The notes beneath the pieces are model-generated. The model was given only the letters and a program-made list of their open reading frames with translations, did no database searches and was not told where the DNA came from. The translations under genes and the position numbers were made by a program. From Angelakisella massiliensis (GTDB taxonomy: Bacteria > Bacillota > Clostridia > Oscillospirales > Ruminococcaceae): DNA of 64,000 nt. Shown piece after piece: positions 8,072 through 17,652 of the stretch. The DNA lies in contig NZ_LT629944.1 in assembly GCF_900104675.1 (NCBI RefSeq), positions 62,001-126,000 on the forward strand, read 5' to 3'. The first letter of the stretch is position 1; every line of letters starts with the position of its first letter.

Positions 8072-10633
8072 TTATTTCATGGCCTTTTCATCCAGGTAAG
8101 TCAACAGTGTTTTATGCAGCACATCAAATTCAATGGGTTTGGAAATATGGGCGTTCATACCCGCTTTGGCCGTATCCGCCATATCCTCGGAAAAGGCGTT
8201 TGCCGTCACGGCGATGATGGGGATCCGCCCACTGTCCTCCCGTGCCATGGCCCGAATGGTCCGGGCAGCGGTACAGCCATCCATGACCGGCATCTGCATA
8301 TCCATCAAAATCAGCTGGAAATATCCCGGGGGAGAATTTTCAAAGGCGTCCACCGCCTCCTGCCCGTTCCAAGCCCTTGTAACCTCCAGACCATGCATCT
8401 TCAGCAGCTCTTCGGCAATCTCCATATTGATGGCGTTATCTTCCACCAGCAATATCCGTTTGCCGGAAAAATCTTCTTGCTGTCCCAATGTGGAAAGTTC
8501 TTCGTGCTCCCTTTCCCCCGCTTGCTCTCTGGATACCCGCAGCGGTATGGTAACAACAAAGGTGCTGCCCTTTCCCAATTTGCTTTCCACACTGATCTGT
8601 CCGCCCATCTGCGTAACCAGTGTATGAACGATGGGCATTCCCAATCCGGTTCCTATCACATTAGCGGCCCCAAAACGTTCCTCACGCTCATAGGGAACAA
8701 AGATCCGGCGGCAGAACTCTTCGCTCATCCCCTTGCCTGTATCCCATACCGTCAGCTGATAAACCATTTTATCCTGATCGTTCCCGGAAAGCTGGCACAG
8801 CCGCACACCCACCTTGTCTCCGGGGCTGGTATATTTGACGGCGTTGGACAACAAGTTGTTGAGCACCTGATCCAGACGCATGGCGTCTGCACAAACAGTC
8901 CGGTCCTTCAGTTGGATCTCTACGGTCAGTTCCTTGTTTTGGTCATGTAATTGTTCCTGGAACAGCTCCACGCACTGCTGTACCTGATGTTCCAGGTTCA
9001 AAGGCTCCTCTTTAAAATTGTAGCCGCCGCTTTCCAGCTTGGACAGATCCAGCAGATCATTGATCAGCAGCAGCAAATGCTTGCTGGAATCGTTGATTTT
9101 ACGAAAATAATCGGTATTTTTCTCTTGTGAATCCCCTTCCCGCAGCGCCAGCCCGGACAAACCGATAATGGCGTTGAGGGGGGTCCTCATGTCGTGGGAA
9201 ATGCGGGAAAAAAACTGATTGCGGGAATCCATACTGCGGTGCGCCATTTCCAGCGATTCCTGGAGAAGGCGGTTTTTTTCAATCTCAGACACTTTTCTGG
9301 CGTTGATCTTTTTAAAAGCAAGGATCGCCTGTCCCCGGGAAAGGGCCTTGTCAAACAGCAGCTGAATGTTCACCCACTCATAATGGTTTCCAAAGCGCCT
9401 GCGGAAATCTCCGCCAAAACCGTTGCTGTCCTCCTCCACCAGCTTGCGGATATTTTCCAGGCTGAAGGTTTCAGCCAAAGATTGTTCCATATCAGGATGG
9501 ATCACACTCTCAATGACCTCCAGCAGATGTTCATACCTGTCACTCTGCTGCAATTTGGGAAGAAGATCCTCCGCCGGACGAAAAATCTGGAATGTTCCCG
9601 CGTCCATGTCAATGAGGAACATGGCGTAGAACATATTGCTCAACGCCTGAATAACGCTCTCATACTGCTTATTCTTTTCCTCACTGGCCCGCTGCAGCAG
9701 AAAGGCCGCTACCGCCAGTGCCAAATAGAGCAGAAGAACTCCGGAAAAGAAGAACAGCATCAATCTGGCATTGGCAAGAAGCTTGGCATAGGGAATGGTA
9801 ATAACAGAAACCCAGCCAAAATCTGTGGTATAAGAATAAATTCCCTGTTTTCGCCCCTGGGGATCCAGCACATAGCTTTCAGGATCAGCGGCAGCGCCCT
9901 GCTGCGCCTCCTCAAACAGATAGCTTACATATTCCTCCCCCATATTCTGATCGTCCACATGATTGCCGGCATAAGAAAGCAGGGTACCCTTGGCATCATA
10001 AATGGTCCAGAGGGAGCCTTCCGGGAGGCTTTCCAAATCGCTGCCCCGGTTTTTATCCACCATATACAGATCAATGGCCACTACATCATCAGAATTGTCA
10101 ATTGTCCGGGACAAGGTAACCACCAGATTGCCGGTTACCACATCGATATAGGCATCTGTATAAGCCACTTCTCCCCGATTCTCCAACGCGTTCTGATACC
10201 ACTGGGTAGAAGCCGCGTCATAGGTGGCGTCTCCCTCCCAATAGGTACCGGCCAGCAGCTGACCATCCACATAGCAATAAATATCCGTGTCGGCAATATC
10301 CAGCGACTGCTTCATGTACACCAGATATTCCTCCAGCCATTGGGTAATCCGGGCGGCTGCGGCATTTTCTTTTTTCATGGCGTCAATGGCTCTGGCAGCA
10401 TTATCAAGGGCAAACTGATGCTTCATTCCCTGATTTTCCAGGTCTCTGGCCAATCTGGCCGCTACCTCGCTTCCGGCCAACTGAGCGTTTTGAAACTGCG
10501 ACTGGGTGACAATATACAGTCCCACAAAACCTACAAGAAAAACTATGATCAGGAATGCATAGTTGAGCCGCAGCTGCCTGAGACCGCTGGCAAACAGCCC
10601 AGCAATTACACTCTTTTTTCTCCCTTTTCTCAC
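8072..10633 (-). CDS. Hybrid sensor histidine kinase with receiver domain
   Basis: A membrane kinase of 853 residues from the GTG at 10633. That start is chosen because AAAGGAG lies about ten bases upstream, and because a promoter at 10670-10698 lies inside the longer open frame that begins at 10735, which excludes the earlier start. Domains: membrane segment (about 23-43), extracellular Cache-like sensor (about 50-285), second membrane segment (291-313), HisKA with His480 in SRISHDMRTPLN, HATPase with DTGKGMS and GTGLGMPIV, and a C-terminal receiver with Asp778 in LILMDMQMPVMDG. The sensed signal is unknown. Confidence 0.92.
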   Translation of the reverse strand: MRKGRKKSVIAGLFASGLRQLRLNYAFLIIVFLVGFVGLYIVTQSQFQNAQLAGSEVAARLARDLENQGMKHQFALDNAARAIDAMKKENAAAARITQWLEEYLVYMKQSLDIADTDIYCYVDGQLLAGTYWEGDATYDAASTQWYQNALENRGEVAYTDAYIDVVTGNLVVTLSRTIDNSDDVVAIDLYMVDKNRGSDLESLPEGSLWTIYDAKGTLLSYAGNHVDDQNMGEEYVSYLFEEAQQGAAADPESYVLDPQGRKQGIYSYTTDFGWVSVITIPYAKLLANARLMLFFFSGVLLLYLALAVAAFLLQRASEEKNKQYESVIQALSNMFYAMFLIDMDAGTFQIFRPAEDLLPKLQQSDRYEHLLEVIESVIHPDMEQSLAETFSLENIRKLVEEDSNGFGGDFRRRFGNHYEWVNIQLLFDKALSRGQAILAFKKINARKVSEIEKNRLLQESLEMAHRSMDSRNQFFSRISHDMRTPLNAIIGLSGLALREGDSQEKNTDYFRKINDSSKHLLLLINDLLDLSKLESGGYNFKEEPLNLEHQVQQCVELFQEQLHDQNKELTVEIQLKDRTVCADAMRLDQVLNNLLSNAVKYTSPGDKVGVRLCQLSGNDQDKMVYQLTVWDTGKGMSEEFCRRIFVPYEREERFGAANVIGTGLGMPIVHTLVTQMGGQISVESKLGKGSTFVVTIPLRVSREQAGEREHEELSTLGQQEDFSGKRILLVEDNAINMEIAEELLKMHGLEVTRAWNGQEAVDAFENSPPGYFQLILMDMQMPVMDGCTAARTIRAMAREDSGRIPIIAVTANAFSEDMADTAKAGMNAHISKPIEFDVLHKTLLTYLDEKAMK

Positions 10634-10669
10634 CCTTCTGCCCGTCTCCTTTACTGTGCATCTGGAACA

Positions 10670-10698
10670 ATTATACACATTTCCCCCACTGTGCACAA
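10670..10698 (-). promoter_or_regulatory. Promoter of the kinase-Hpt-HD-GYP operon
   Basis: On the minus strand, TTGTGC (10698-10693), 17-base spacer, perfect TATAAT (10675-10670). The predicted transcript begins about 30 bases before the GTG at 10633. Confidence 0.7.
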
Positions 10699-10749
10699 GA
10701 AAAACGCCTTTCTCTTTCTGTTTTCCTTTCAGCATTGCTTACAGCAAGC

Positions 10750-10785
10750 AAAAAAGCGGCGGGGGAAAATCCCCCGCCGCTTTCC
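10750..10785 (-). terminator. Terminator of secA
   Basis: A perfect GC-rich stem (AAAGCGGCGGGGG against CCCCCGCCGCTTT, AAAT loop) runs into a T-run on the minus strand, 40 bases after the secA stop. Confidence 0.9.
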
Positions 10786-10825
10786 TGCTTTATTCGGTTT
10801 TATTGTCAGCCAGGCTGAGCCTTAC

Positions 10826-13552
10826 TCAGCGTCCGCAGCAATGTTTATACTTTTTGCCGCTGCCGCAGGGGCAGGGATCATTCCGTCCCACCTTGGCGCC
10901 CTTGCGGACAGGTTTACGGGCCTCGCTGCCATCAGTAGTGGCTACTGTGGGCTTTGCCACCTGTTCCCGCTTGACCGGCTCCTCCTTCTTCAGACGGATG
11001 AGCATCAGCTGCTTGACGGTGTCCTCCTTGATGGATTCGGTCATCTGCTCAAACATCTCGAAGCCTTCCATTCGGTACTCGATGACAGGATCCCGCTGGC
11101 CGATGCTCCGCAGGCCGATGCCCCGCTTCAGCTCCTCCATAGCGTCAATGTGGTCCATCCACTTGGTATCCACATTCCGCAGCAGCAGCATCCGCTCAAT
11201 CTCCCGCATCAGCTCGGAACCGAACATCTGCTCCTTTTCACCATAAATCTTCATGGCCCGGTCGATGAGGGTTTGGCGGATCTGTTCCCGATCCACCTGC
11301 TCCAGCTGAGCGGTATCATACCGGAAGTCGGTGGGAACTGTCAGCCAGCCCAGATAATAGTCCCGCAGACCATCCAGATTCCATTCATCCTTGGGAACAT
11401 TCTCCAGCAGATACTGGTCAACGCTGGTGGCAATGGTCTCCTCGATCATGGTGCGGATATTGCTGCTGATATCCTCGCCGTCCAGCACCTTTTTCCGCTG
11501 GCCGTAGATGATCTCTCTCTGACGGTTCATCACATCGTCATACTGAAGAACGTTTTTACGGATCTGGAAGTTGCGTCCCTCAATCTTGCTCTGAGAAGAT
11601 TCAATGGTATTGGAGAGGAATTTGTTTTCAATAGGCATATCCTCATCCACGCCCAGGCTGTCCATCATGGACTGGACCCGCTCGCCGCCGAACAGGCGCA
11701 TCAGGTCATCCTCCAGGGAAATGATGAACCGGGTCTCACCGGGATCTCCCTGACGTCCGGCACGGCCGCGGAGCTGATTGTCGATCCGGCGGGATTCATG
11801 GCGCTCGGTGCCCAGAATGAACAATCCGCCCACTTCCCGTACCTTTTCGGCTTCGGGGGCGATTTTGGCCTTATGGGCCGCCAGCAGCTCCTGGAACCGC
11901 TTCCGGGCCTCCAGGATCTCCTGGTTATCAGTATCACCGAAGGCTGTGGCCTCCTCAATAAGCTCATCGGCCATTCCTTCCCGGCGCAGGTCCGCTTTGG
12001 CCAGATACTCGGCGTTACCGCCCAGCATGATATCGGTACCACGGCCGGCCATATTGGTGGAAATGGTCACTGCTCCCAGCTTACCGGCCTGAGCGACGAT
12101 CTCCGCTTCCTTCTCATGATACTTGGCGTTGAGGACCTCATGCTGGATTCCGCGGCGCCGGAGCATATTGGAGAGGATCTCCGACTTTTCAATGGAAACG
12201 GTACCCACCAGAATGGGCTGGCCTTTCTGATGGCACTCCACGATGGTCTCGATGGCGGCGTTGAATTTACCCTTCTCGGTCTTGTAAACCACATCAGGAT
12301 GATCTTTCCGGATCAACGGCTTGTTGGTGGGGATCTCCACCACATCCAGACGGTAGATCTCCCGGAACTCGTCCGCCTCGGTCATGGCGGTACCGGTCAT
12401 ACCGGAAAGCTTGTCATACATCCGGAAAAAGTTCTGGAAGGTGATGGTGGCCAGGGTCTTGCTCTCCCGCTGCACACCGACCCCCTCCTTGGCCTCAATG
12501 GCCTGATGGAGTCCTTCATTATAGCGGCGGCCGATCATCAGACGGCCGGTGAACTCATCGACGATGATCACCTGGCCATCCTTGACCACATAGTCCACAT
12601 CCTTCTGCATCACGCCCCGGGCCTTGATGGCCTGGTTGATGTGGTGGGCCAGGGTCAGGTTTTCCGGATCGTTGAGACTGTCGATATGGAAATATTCCTC
12701 CGCCTTTTGGGCGCCTCTGGGAGTGATGGTGGCGGTGCGGGCCTTCTCATCCACGATATAGTCCGCCTCGATGTCGTCCTGCTCCTCCTTGGCGTCCACT
12801 TCCTTGACCTTCATCATCTTCAGGGTCTTGGCAAAACGGTCCGCCTGCTCATAAAGATCGGTGGATTTGTCCCCCTGGCCGGAGATGATCAAAGGAGTAC
12901 GGGCCTCGTCGATGAGGATGGAGTCCACCTCGTCCACGATGGCGTAATTGAATCCCCGCTGGACCAGGTTCTGTTTGTAAACCACCATGTTGTCCCGCAG
13001 GTAATCGAAACCGAATTCGTTGTTGGTACCATAGGTAATATCGGCGGCATAGGCGGCACGCTTTTCATCCTGCTCCATTCCGCTGACCACCAGGCCCACT
13101 GTCAGGCCCATCCACCGGTACAGCTTGCCCATCCACTCACTGTCGCGGCGGGCCAGGTAATCGTTGACAGTAACGATATGCACGCCTTTGCCGGACAAAG
13201 CGTTGAGGTAGGCGGGAAGGGTGGCCACCAGGGTCTTGCCTTCACCGGTCTTCATCTCCGCGATGCGTCCCTGATGCAAAATGATACCGCCGATGACCTG
13301 TACCGGAAAGTGCTTCATTTCCAGCACACGCCAGGCAGCCTCCCGGCAGGCGGCAAAGGCCTCCGGCAGGATATCGTCCAGAGTCTCCCCCGCCGCCAGG
13401 CGCTCCTTGAGCCGGGGGGTCATGGCCTTCAGCTCATCATCGCTCATGGCGGAGAATTTATCCTCCAACGCCAGCACAGCGTTGACCTTGGGCTGTATCC
13501 GTTTGAGCTCCTTCTCCGAATAGGAACCGAACAGCTTTTCCAAAAATCCCAT
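10826..13552 (-). CDS. secA: Preprotein translocase ATPase SecA
   Basis: The motor of the general Sec secretion pathway. Visible features are the Walker A motif [13 protein letters not shown], Walker [14 protein letters not shown], the helicase motifs GMTGTA and [10 protein letters not shown], the [10 protein letters not shown] block and the C-terminal zinc/SecB-type motif [16 protein letters not shown]. The ATG at 13552 is preferred (908 residues, starting MGFLEKLFG). The GTG four codons earlier is part of the ribosome binding site AGGTGAT. The gene is monocistronic, with its own promoter and terminator. Confidence 0.98.
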   Translation of the reverse strand: MGFLEKLFGSYSEKELKRIQPKVNAVLALEDKFSAMSDDELKAMTPRLKERLAAGETLDDILPEAFAACREAAWRVLEMKHFPVQVIGGIILHQGRIAEMKTGEGKTLVATLPAYLNALSGKGVHIVTVNDYLARRDSEWMGKLYRWMGLTVGLVVSGMEQDEKRAAYAADITYGTNNEFGFDYLRDNMVVYKQNLVQRGFNYAIVDEVDSILIDEARTPLIISGQGDKSTDLYEQADRFAKTLKMMKVKEVDAKEEQDDIEADYIVDEKARTATITPRGAQKAEEYFHIDSLNDPENLTLAHHINQAIKARGVMQKDVDYVVKDGQVIIVDEFTGRLMIGRRYNEGLHQAIEAKEGVGVQRESKTLATITFQNFFRMYDKLSGMTGTAMTEADEFREIYRLDVVEIPTNKPLIRKDHPDVVYKTEKGKFNAAIETIVECHQKGQPILVGTVSIEKSEILSNMLRRRGIQHEVLNAKYHEKEAEIVAQAGKLGAVTISTNMAGRGTDIMLGGNAEYLAKADLRREGMADELIEEATAFGDTDNQEILEARKRFQELLAAHKAKIAPEAEKVREVGGLFILGTERHESRRIDNQLRGRAGRQGDPGETRFIISLEDDLMRLFGGERVQSMMDSLGVDEDMPIENKFLSNTIESSQSKIEGRNFQIRKNVLQYDDVMNRQREIIYGQRKKVLDGEDISSNIRTMIEETIATSVDQYLLENVPKDEWNLDGLRDYYLGWLTVPTDFRYDTAQLEQVDREQIRQTLIDRAMKIYGEKEQMFGSELMREIERMLLLRNVDTKWMDHIDAMEELKRGIGLRSIGQRDPVIEYRMEGFEMFEQMTESIKEDTVKQLMLIRLKKEEPVKREQVAKPTVATTDGSEARKPVRKGAKVGRNDPCPCGSGKKYKHCCGR

Positions 13553-13650
13553 CTGTGAGATCACCTCATGATTCTCTCGCCATCAGCGGCAGCGCCCCGT
13601 CCGGCGGTATTTTGCGGGCCAAAGCCCAATTGCTTCCAAGCATTCGTTTT

Positions 13651-13680
13651 ATTCTACCCTTTCTTGCCTGCCCTTGTCAA
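13651..13680 (-). promoter_or_regulatory. Promoter of secA
   Basis: On the minus strand, TTGACA (13680-13675), 18-base spacer, TAGAAT (13656-13651), about 100 bases before the secA ATG. Confidence 0.65.
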
Positions 13681-13761
13681 ACCATTCTGTGTCGATTCTA
13701 TTGCCAAAGCGTAAAAAATAGTGCAGAAAAGGGATTTTCCTTTCAACTTTCTTCCACCTAC

Positions 13762-13790
13762 TTGATAAAAAGTTGACGGGTCGTTATAAT
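13762..13790 (+). promoter_or_regulatory. Promoter of the Fe-S scaffold/GGGtGRT operon
   Basis: TTGATA (13762-13767), 17-base spacer, perfect TATAAT (13785-13790). Confidence 0.75.
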
Positions 13791-13793
13791 AAT

Positions 13794-13809
13794 CGATGGT
13801 AAACCATCG
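13794..13809. promoter_or_regulatory. Palindrome at the transcription start, candidate operator
   Basis: CGATGGT (13794-13800) and ACCATCG (13803-13809) form a perfect 7-bp inverted repeat with a two-base gap. It starts four bases after the -10 box, covering the expected transcription start. A repressor site is the simplest reading; the protein that would bind is not identifiable here. Confidence 0.5.
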
Positions 13810-13846
13810 GCAATCTACCAATACGCTGTTGAAAGGAGCAAGGATC

Positions 13847-14539
13847 ATGAACTATTCCCACGAAGTAGAGAGTATGTGCACTCTCAGAAAGGGCCCCAAC
13901 CACGGTCCCGCCCCCATTCCTGAGGAGGGAAGATGGGTCAAGGCCTATGAAATCAAGGATATTTCCGGCCTGTCCCACGGTATCGGCTGGTGCGCTCCCC
14001 AGCAGGGCGCCTGCAAGCTGACCCTGAATGTCAAGGAGGGTATTGTTCAGGAGGCTCTGGTGGAAACATTGGGATGCTCCGGCATGACCCACTCCGCCGC
14101 TATGGCCGGTGAGATTCTTCCCGGAAAGACCCTGCTGGAATGCCTGAACACCGACCTGGTGTGCGACGCCATCAACGTTGCCATGCGGGAGATCTTCAAA
14201 CAGCTGGTCTATGGCCGCAGCCAGACCGCTTTCTCCGAGGACGGCCTGCCCATCGGCGCTTCCCTGGAGGATCTGGGCAAGGGCCTGCGCTCTCAGGTAG
14301 GTACCATTTTCTCCACCAAGCTCAAGGGCGTGCGCTATCTGGAGCTGGCTGAGGGCTACATCCTGTCCGTGGCGGTGGATGAGAATGACGAGGCCATCGG
14401 CTACAAGTTTGTCCGCCTGGGCAAGATGATGGAGGACATCCGTCATGGCGTCGATCCCAAGGAGGCCTTTGAAAAGAACATCAGCACTTACGGCAGATAT
14501 GCCGACGCCCCCAAATACATTGACCCCCGCGAGGAATAA
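13847..14539 (+). CDS. NifU-like iron-sulfur cluster assembly scaffold protein
   Basis: A 230-residue protein of the IscU/NifU-N-like scaffold family that occurs beside GGGtGRT genes in Clostridia. It contains the cysteine motifs GWCAPQQGACKL and TLGCSGMTHSAAM, and a third cysteine in DLVCDAINVAMREIF, consistent with holding a nascent Fe-S cluster. The ATG at 13847 has GAAAGGAG nine bases upstream; upstream codons in the same frame lie in the promoter region. It is followed after 21 bases by the GGGtGRT gene. Family assignment comes from motif pattern and neighbour; direct cluster binding is inferred. Confidence 0.85.
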   Translation: MNYSHEVESMCTLRKGPNHGPAPIPEEGRWVKAYEIKDISGLSHGIGWCAPQQGACKLTLNVKEGIVQEALVETLGCSGMTHSAAMAGEILPGKTLLECLNTDLVCDAINVAMREIFKQLVYGRSQTAFSEDGLPIGASLEDLGKGLRSQVGTIFSTKLKGVRYLELAEGYILSVAVDENDEAIGYKFVRLGKMMEDIRHGVDPKEAFEKNISTYGRYADAPKYIDPREE

Positions 14540-14560
14540 GAAAGGATAGGAGGTAATATC

Positions 14561-15556
14561 ATGGCTAAGTTTGAAGGACAAGAGAGAAGAATGCCCAAAA
14601 TCGAGGCTTGCCTCAAGGAATACGGTATGTCCACTCTGGAGGAAGCCAGAGACCTCTGCCTTTCCAAAGGTATTGATGTGGAGAGCATCGTCAAGGGCGT
14701 ACAGAATATCGCTTTTGAGAACGCTGTCTGGGCTTATACCCTGGGCTGCGCTGTGGCCCTGAAGAAGAATGTTGCCACCGCCGCTGAGGCTGCTGAGGCC
14801 ATTGGCATCGGTCTGCAGGCCTTCTGCGTTCCCGGTTCTGTCGCCGAGCAGCGGGCCGTTGGTCTGGGCCACGGCAACCTGGGCGCCATGCTGCTGCGTG
14901 ACGAGACCAAGTGCTTCTGCTTCCTGGCAGGCCACGAATCCTTCGCCGCTGCTGAAGGCGCCATCGGCATTGCCCGCAACGCCAACAAGGCCCGTAAGGA
15001 AAATCTGCGGATCATCCTCAACGGTCTGGGCAAGGACGCTGCCTACATTATTTCCAGAATCAACGGCTTCACCTATGTGGAGACTGATTTTGACTTCGCC
15101 ACCGGCGAGGTAAAGGTCATCCGGGAAGTTCCCTTCTCCGACGGTGAGCGCAGCAAGGTCAAGTGCTACGGCGCCAACGACGTTCTGGAAGGCGTGGCTA
15201 TCATGAAGCTGGAGAAAGTGGATGTGTCCATCACCGGCAACTCCACCAACCCCACCCGGTTCCAGCACCTGGTGGCCGGCACCTACAAGAAATGGTGCTT
15301 CGAGAACGGCGTCAAGTACTTCTCCGTCGCTTCCGGCGGCGGCACCGGCCGTACCCTGCATCCTGACAACATGGCTGCCGGTCCCGCTTCCTATGGTTTG
15401 ACCGACTCCATGGGCCGTATGCATGGTGACGCCCAGTTCGCCGGTTCTTCCTCCGTCCCCGCTCACGTGGAGATGATGGGTCTGATCGGCATGGGCAACA
15501 ACCCCATGGTAGGCGCTACCGTTGCCTGCGCTGTGGCGGTTTCCCAGGCCAAATAA
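14561..15556 (+). CDS. GGGtGRT protein
   Basis: A 331-residue member of the Pfam family named after its motif, seen here as ASGGGTGRTLHPDNMA near residue 265. Other features are glycine/alanine-rich helices and a conserved cysteine segment (KCFCFLAGH). The family has no established biochemical function. Its constant pairing with a NifU-like scaffold suggests a role in Fe-S or redox biology (inference). It has an excellent AGGAGG site and a strong terminator, and codon use is highly biased, as in abundant proteins. Confidence 0.9.
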   Translation: MAKFEGQERRMPKIEACLKEYGMSTLEEARDLCLSKGIDVESIVKGVQNIAFENAVWAYTLGCAVALKKNVATAAEAAEAIGIGLQAFCVPGSVAEQRAVGLGHGNLGAMLLRDETKCFCFLAGHESFAAAEGAIGIARNANKARKENLRIILNGLGKDAAYIISRINGFTYVETDFDFATGEVKVIREVPFSDGERSKVKCYGANDVLEGVAIMKLEKVDVSITGNSTNPTRFQHLVAGTYKKWCFENGVKYFSVASGGGTGRTLHPDNMAAGPASYGLTDSMGRMHGDAQFAGSSSVPAHVEMMGLIGMGNNPMVGATVACAVAVSQAK

Positions 15557-15575
15557 TCCACACATTTATCTTTTC

Positions 15576-15608
15576 AGCCCCCGGAGTTTTTTCTCCGGGG
15601 GCTTTTTG
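15576..15608 (+). terminator. Terminator of the scaffold/GGGtGRT operon
   Basis: AGCCCCCGGAG and CTCCGGGGGCT form a perfect 11-bp stem followed by TTTTT. Confidence 0.92.
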
Positions 15609-16061
15609 CCGCTCCGTTTTCTGCCTGCCGTCATTTTTTCCTTTCAGCGCCGCTACAGCATTTTCCTCATTTTGCTTTTCTCAGAATAAAAATGCACTTT
15701 TTGTTCCAAATACATCCTCCTTTCCTTTTGCGTCATGCAGGTGTCAAAAGGCTTTCAATTTTGTAGCCTTGATTTTTGCCGCCAAAACTGGCCTTTGTGG
15801 GATATCAATGGTTTTTATCTCCAAAATGATTTCATTTTGTCAGCTATTTCAACCAACAGGGACATTTTTTACATTTGATTTTCAGGATTTATTTAAATGA
15901 TTCTTTGAAATCGTTCAGTCCCTAACCACGATTTATTCAAAAAATCAACGTATACTGAATGCATCGAAGCTGGACCTTCACACTGCCGTACCGGCAGACA
16001 GCTTCGGTCCCGGACAGGATCGTTTTGGTCCGGCAGAATGAATGCAAAAGGAGATTTTATT
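15609..16061 (+). other. Intergenic region upstream of the Ser/Ala-rich lipoprotein
   Basis: AT-rich, with no credible gene or conserved RNA that I can see. A TATACT box at 15951-15956 with a poor -35 is the only promoter-like signal. Just upstream of the lipoprotein gene is AAAAGGAG. Confidence 0.4.
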
Positions 16062-16685
16062 ATGAAAAAAATGATCGTTGCCGCTTTAATGGCCGCTCTG
16101 TTGGTGACCGCAACTGCCTGCGGCAGTACCAGCAGTTCCTCCAGCAGTTCCTCTTCCTCAGAGAGTTCCACTTCCTCACAGTCCTCCTCCGTTGAGAGCG
16201 AACCAGCTGAAGAAGCTTCCAATGCCGATGACGGCGAGGTGAGCACCGTTACCGGTGTGATTGAGGATGCCGCCATGAACTCCGTAGTGATCAAAACTGA
16301 GGATGGTCTCACGCTCAACTTCACTATTCCCGATGACGCTGATAAAACCGAAGTGGACGGTATGACCATCGGCGACACTCTGGAAATTACTTATACCGGT
16401 ACCATTGATGGCGAGGATACTTCCGGCGCCGTGGTGACCAAACTGGTCCAGACTCCCGCTTCCGGCGAATCTGCCGCTTCCAGTGACGCTGCTGCTTCCG
16501 ACGCGTCTGCCGCTTCTGGCGAGACCTCTTCCAGCGAAACTCCTACTTTGGAGGAAAGCACTTCTTCTGAGGCTGCCGCTTCTGACAGCGCCGCTTCCGA
16601 TGCCTCTTCCTCTGCCACAGAATCTGCTGAGACCTCTGAGGCTCAGACTGCCGACACCACCTCTTCTTCTGAGGCTGCCGCTTGA
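16062..16685 (+). CDS. Ser/Ala-rich putative lipoprotein
   Basis: Function unknown. The 207-residue product from the ATG at 16062 (AAGGAGA upstream) has a signal peptide, KKMIVAALMAALLVTATAC, with Cys20 as the probable lipidated residue. A run of about ten serines follows, then a compact beta-rich domain (about residues 55-130, with VTGVIEDAAMNSVVI and DTLEITYTGTIDGED). The last 75 residues are low-complexity Ala/Ser/Glu repeats. This layout suggests a small folded domain held away from the membrane on flexible linkers. A terminator follows at 16726. Confidence 0.7.
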   Translation: MKKMIVAALMAALLVTATACGSTSSSSSSSSSSESSTSSQSSSVESEPAEEASNADDGEVSTVTGVIEDAAMNSVVIKTEDGLTLNFTIPDDADKTEVDGMTIGDTLEITYTGTIDGEDTSGAVVTKLVQTPASGESAASSDAAASDASAASGETSSSETPTLEESTSSEAAASDSAASDASSSATESAETSEAQTADTTSSSEAAA

Positions 16686-16725
16686 TTTTGCCGCACAATT
16701 TCTCTTTTACCAGTACATCATCCAC

Positions 16726-16759
16726 AGAACCGGGGTCCTTTTGAGGGCTCCGGTTCTTT
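16726..16759 (+). terminator. Terminator after the Ser/Ala-rich lipoprotein
   Basis: AGAACCGG and CCGGTTCT arms with additional GGGTCC/GGGCTC pairing, followed by TTTC. Confidence 0.55.
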
Positions 16760-16763
16760 CACA

Positions 16764-16793
16764 TTGACAATGTCCCCTGAAGAAAGCTACAAT
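16764..16793 (+). promoter_or_regulatory. Promoter of the GNAT acetyltransferase gene
   Basis: TTGACA (16764-16769), 18-base spacer, TACAAT (16788-16793). Confidence 0.6.
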
Positions 16794-16965
16794 GGGGCAA
16801 GGTCGGAATCTCAAAATAAGTTTGAGACTTTTCCATTGAGTGCCGGGCTTCGTTTTTACTCTCATAACAGACAGCGGGGATACCAGTGATGCCCGAAATG
16901 GTGTGCTGCAAACCATTTACTGGACAGCTGCTGCCTGTTTGGAACTGATCAAGGAGGATATGCTG

Positions 16966-17484
16966 ATGTTTTCTTTCCGTATTGCTGACAAAGCTGATGT
17001 GGATGCTGTTTTTTCTTTGATGGAGCAGGTGGTCCATTCTCTTGCGGATCCATCCCTTTTTATCCCTGAAACCCGTCAGTCGCTGGAACGGCATCTTAAA
17101 GAGGAAGGGATGATCCTGTTGGCAGAGGAAGAACAGCTGGCAGGATATTTGATGGTGCGCTTTCCCGGTAATGCAGAGGATAATCTGGCGGAGGACGCCG
17201 GGCTCTCTGCACAGGACGCTCTCCGCTGCGCCCATATGGAATCAGTGGTGGTCCATCCCGATTTCCGCGGCAGAGGTCTGCAAAAGCTGCTGCTTGAGCA
17301 GGCTGAACGGCTGCTCCCTGAAGGGATCGGCTTCGCTCTGGCTACAGTTGCCCCGGAAAATCACGCCAGCCTGACCAGTTTTCTCCGCATGGGTTATTCC
17401 ATTGCGGATACCAAGATGAAATACGGCGGGAAAATGCGGCATATTATGATCAAAAAAGTCACCCATACCCAAGATCAAAAGTAA
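16966..17484 (+). CDS. GNAT-family N-acetyltransferase
   Basis: A 172-residue acetyl-CoA-dependent transferase. The cofactor-binding motif A is seen as HPDFRGRGLQKLL, preceded by the beta-strand MESVVV and followed by ATVAPENHASLTSFLRMGY, as in GNAT proteins. The ATG at 16966 is chosen because AGGAGG lies eight bases upstream; the ATG at 16960 is too close to it. The acceptor substrate cannot be predicted. Confidence 0.85.
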   Translation: MFSFRIADKADVDAVFSLMEQVVHSLADPSLFIPETRQSLERHLKEEGMILLAEEEQLAGYLMVRFPGNAEDNLAEDAGLSAQDALRCAHMESVVVHPDFRGRGLQKLLLEQAERLLPEGIGFALATVAPENHASLTSFLRMGYSIADTKMKYGGKMRHIMIKKVTHTQDQK

Positions 17485-17544
17485 AAAAACAATTGGAAAA
17501 ACAGCAAAAGTTATGACCAAACCATAAATTTTCCTTTGATTTTC

Positions 17545-17573
17545 TTGACGAAGGCCGACACTTCGTTTATGAT
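17545..17573 (+). promoter_or_regulatory. Promoter of the secreted protein gene
   Basis: TTGACG (17545-17550), 17-base spacer, TATGAT (17568-17573), 80 bases before the ATG at 17653. Confidence 0.6.
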
Positions 17574-17652
17574 GGTAAGGTATGATATGAAACACGGTAT
17601 TCTGACCGGTTTATGGTACATTGCAATTTTTGTAAGAAGGAGTTTCTTTTTT

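Noticed and set aside
10634-10735. Upstream start of the hybrid kinase at 10735
   Set aside because: A TTGTGC-17-TATAAT promoter lies inside this stretch, so it would be upstream of the transcription start. The GTG at 10633 has a good ribosome site.
9194-13558. 1454-codon plus-strand frame opposite secA and the hybrid kinase
   Set aside because: It is antisense to two convincing genes and has no family motif; it is an effect of GC-biased codons on the other strand.
13784-15565. 593-codon minus-strand frame over the scaffold/GGGtGRT operon
   Set aside because: It is antisense to two genes with good starts, promoter and terminator.
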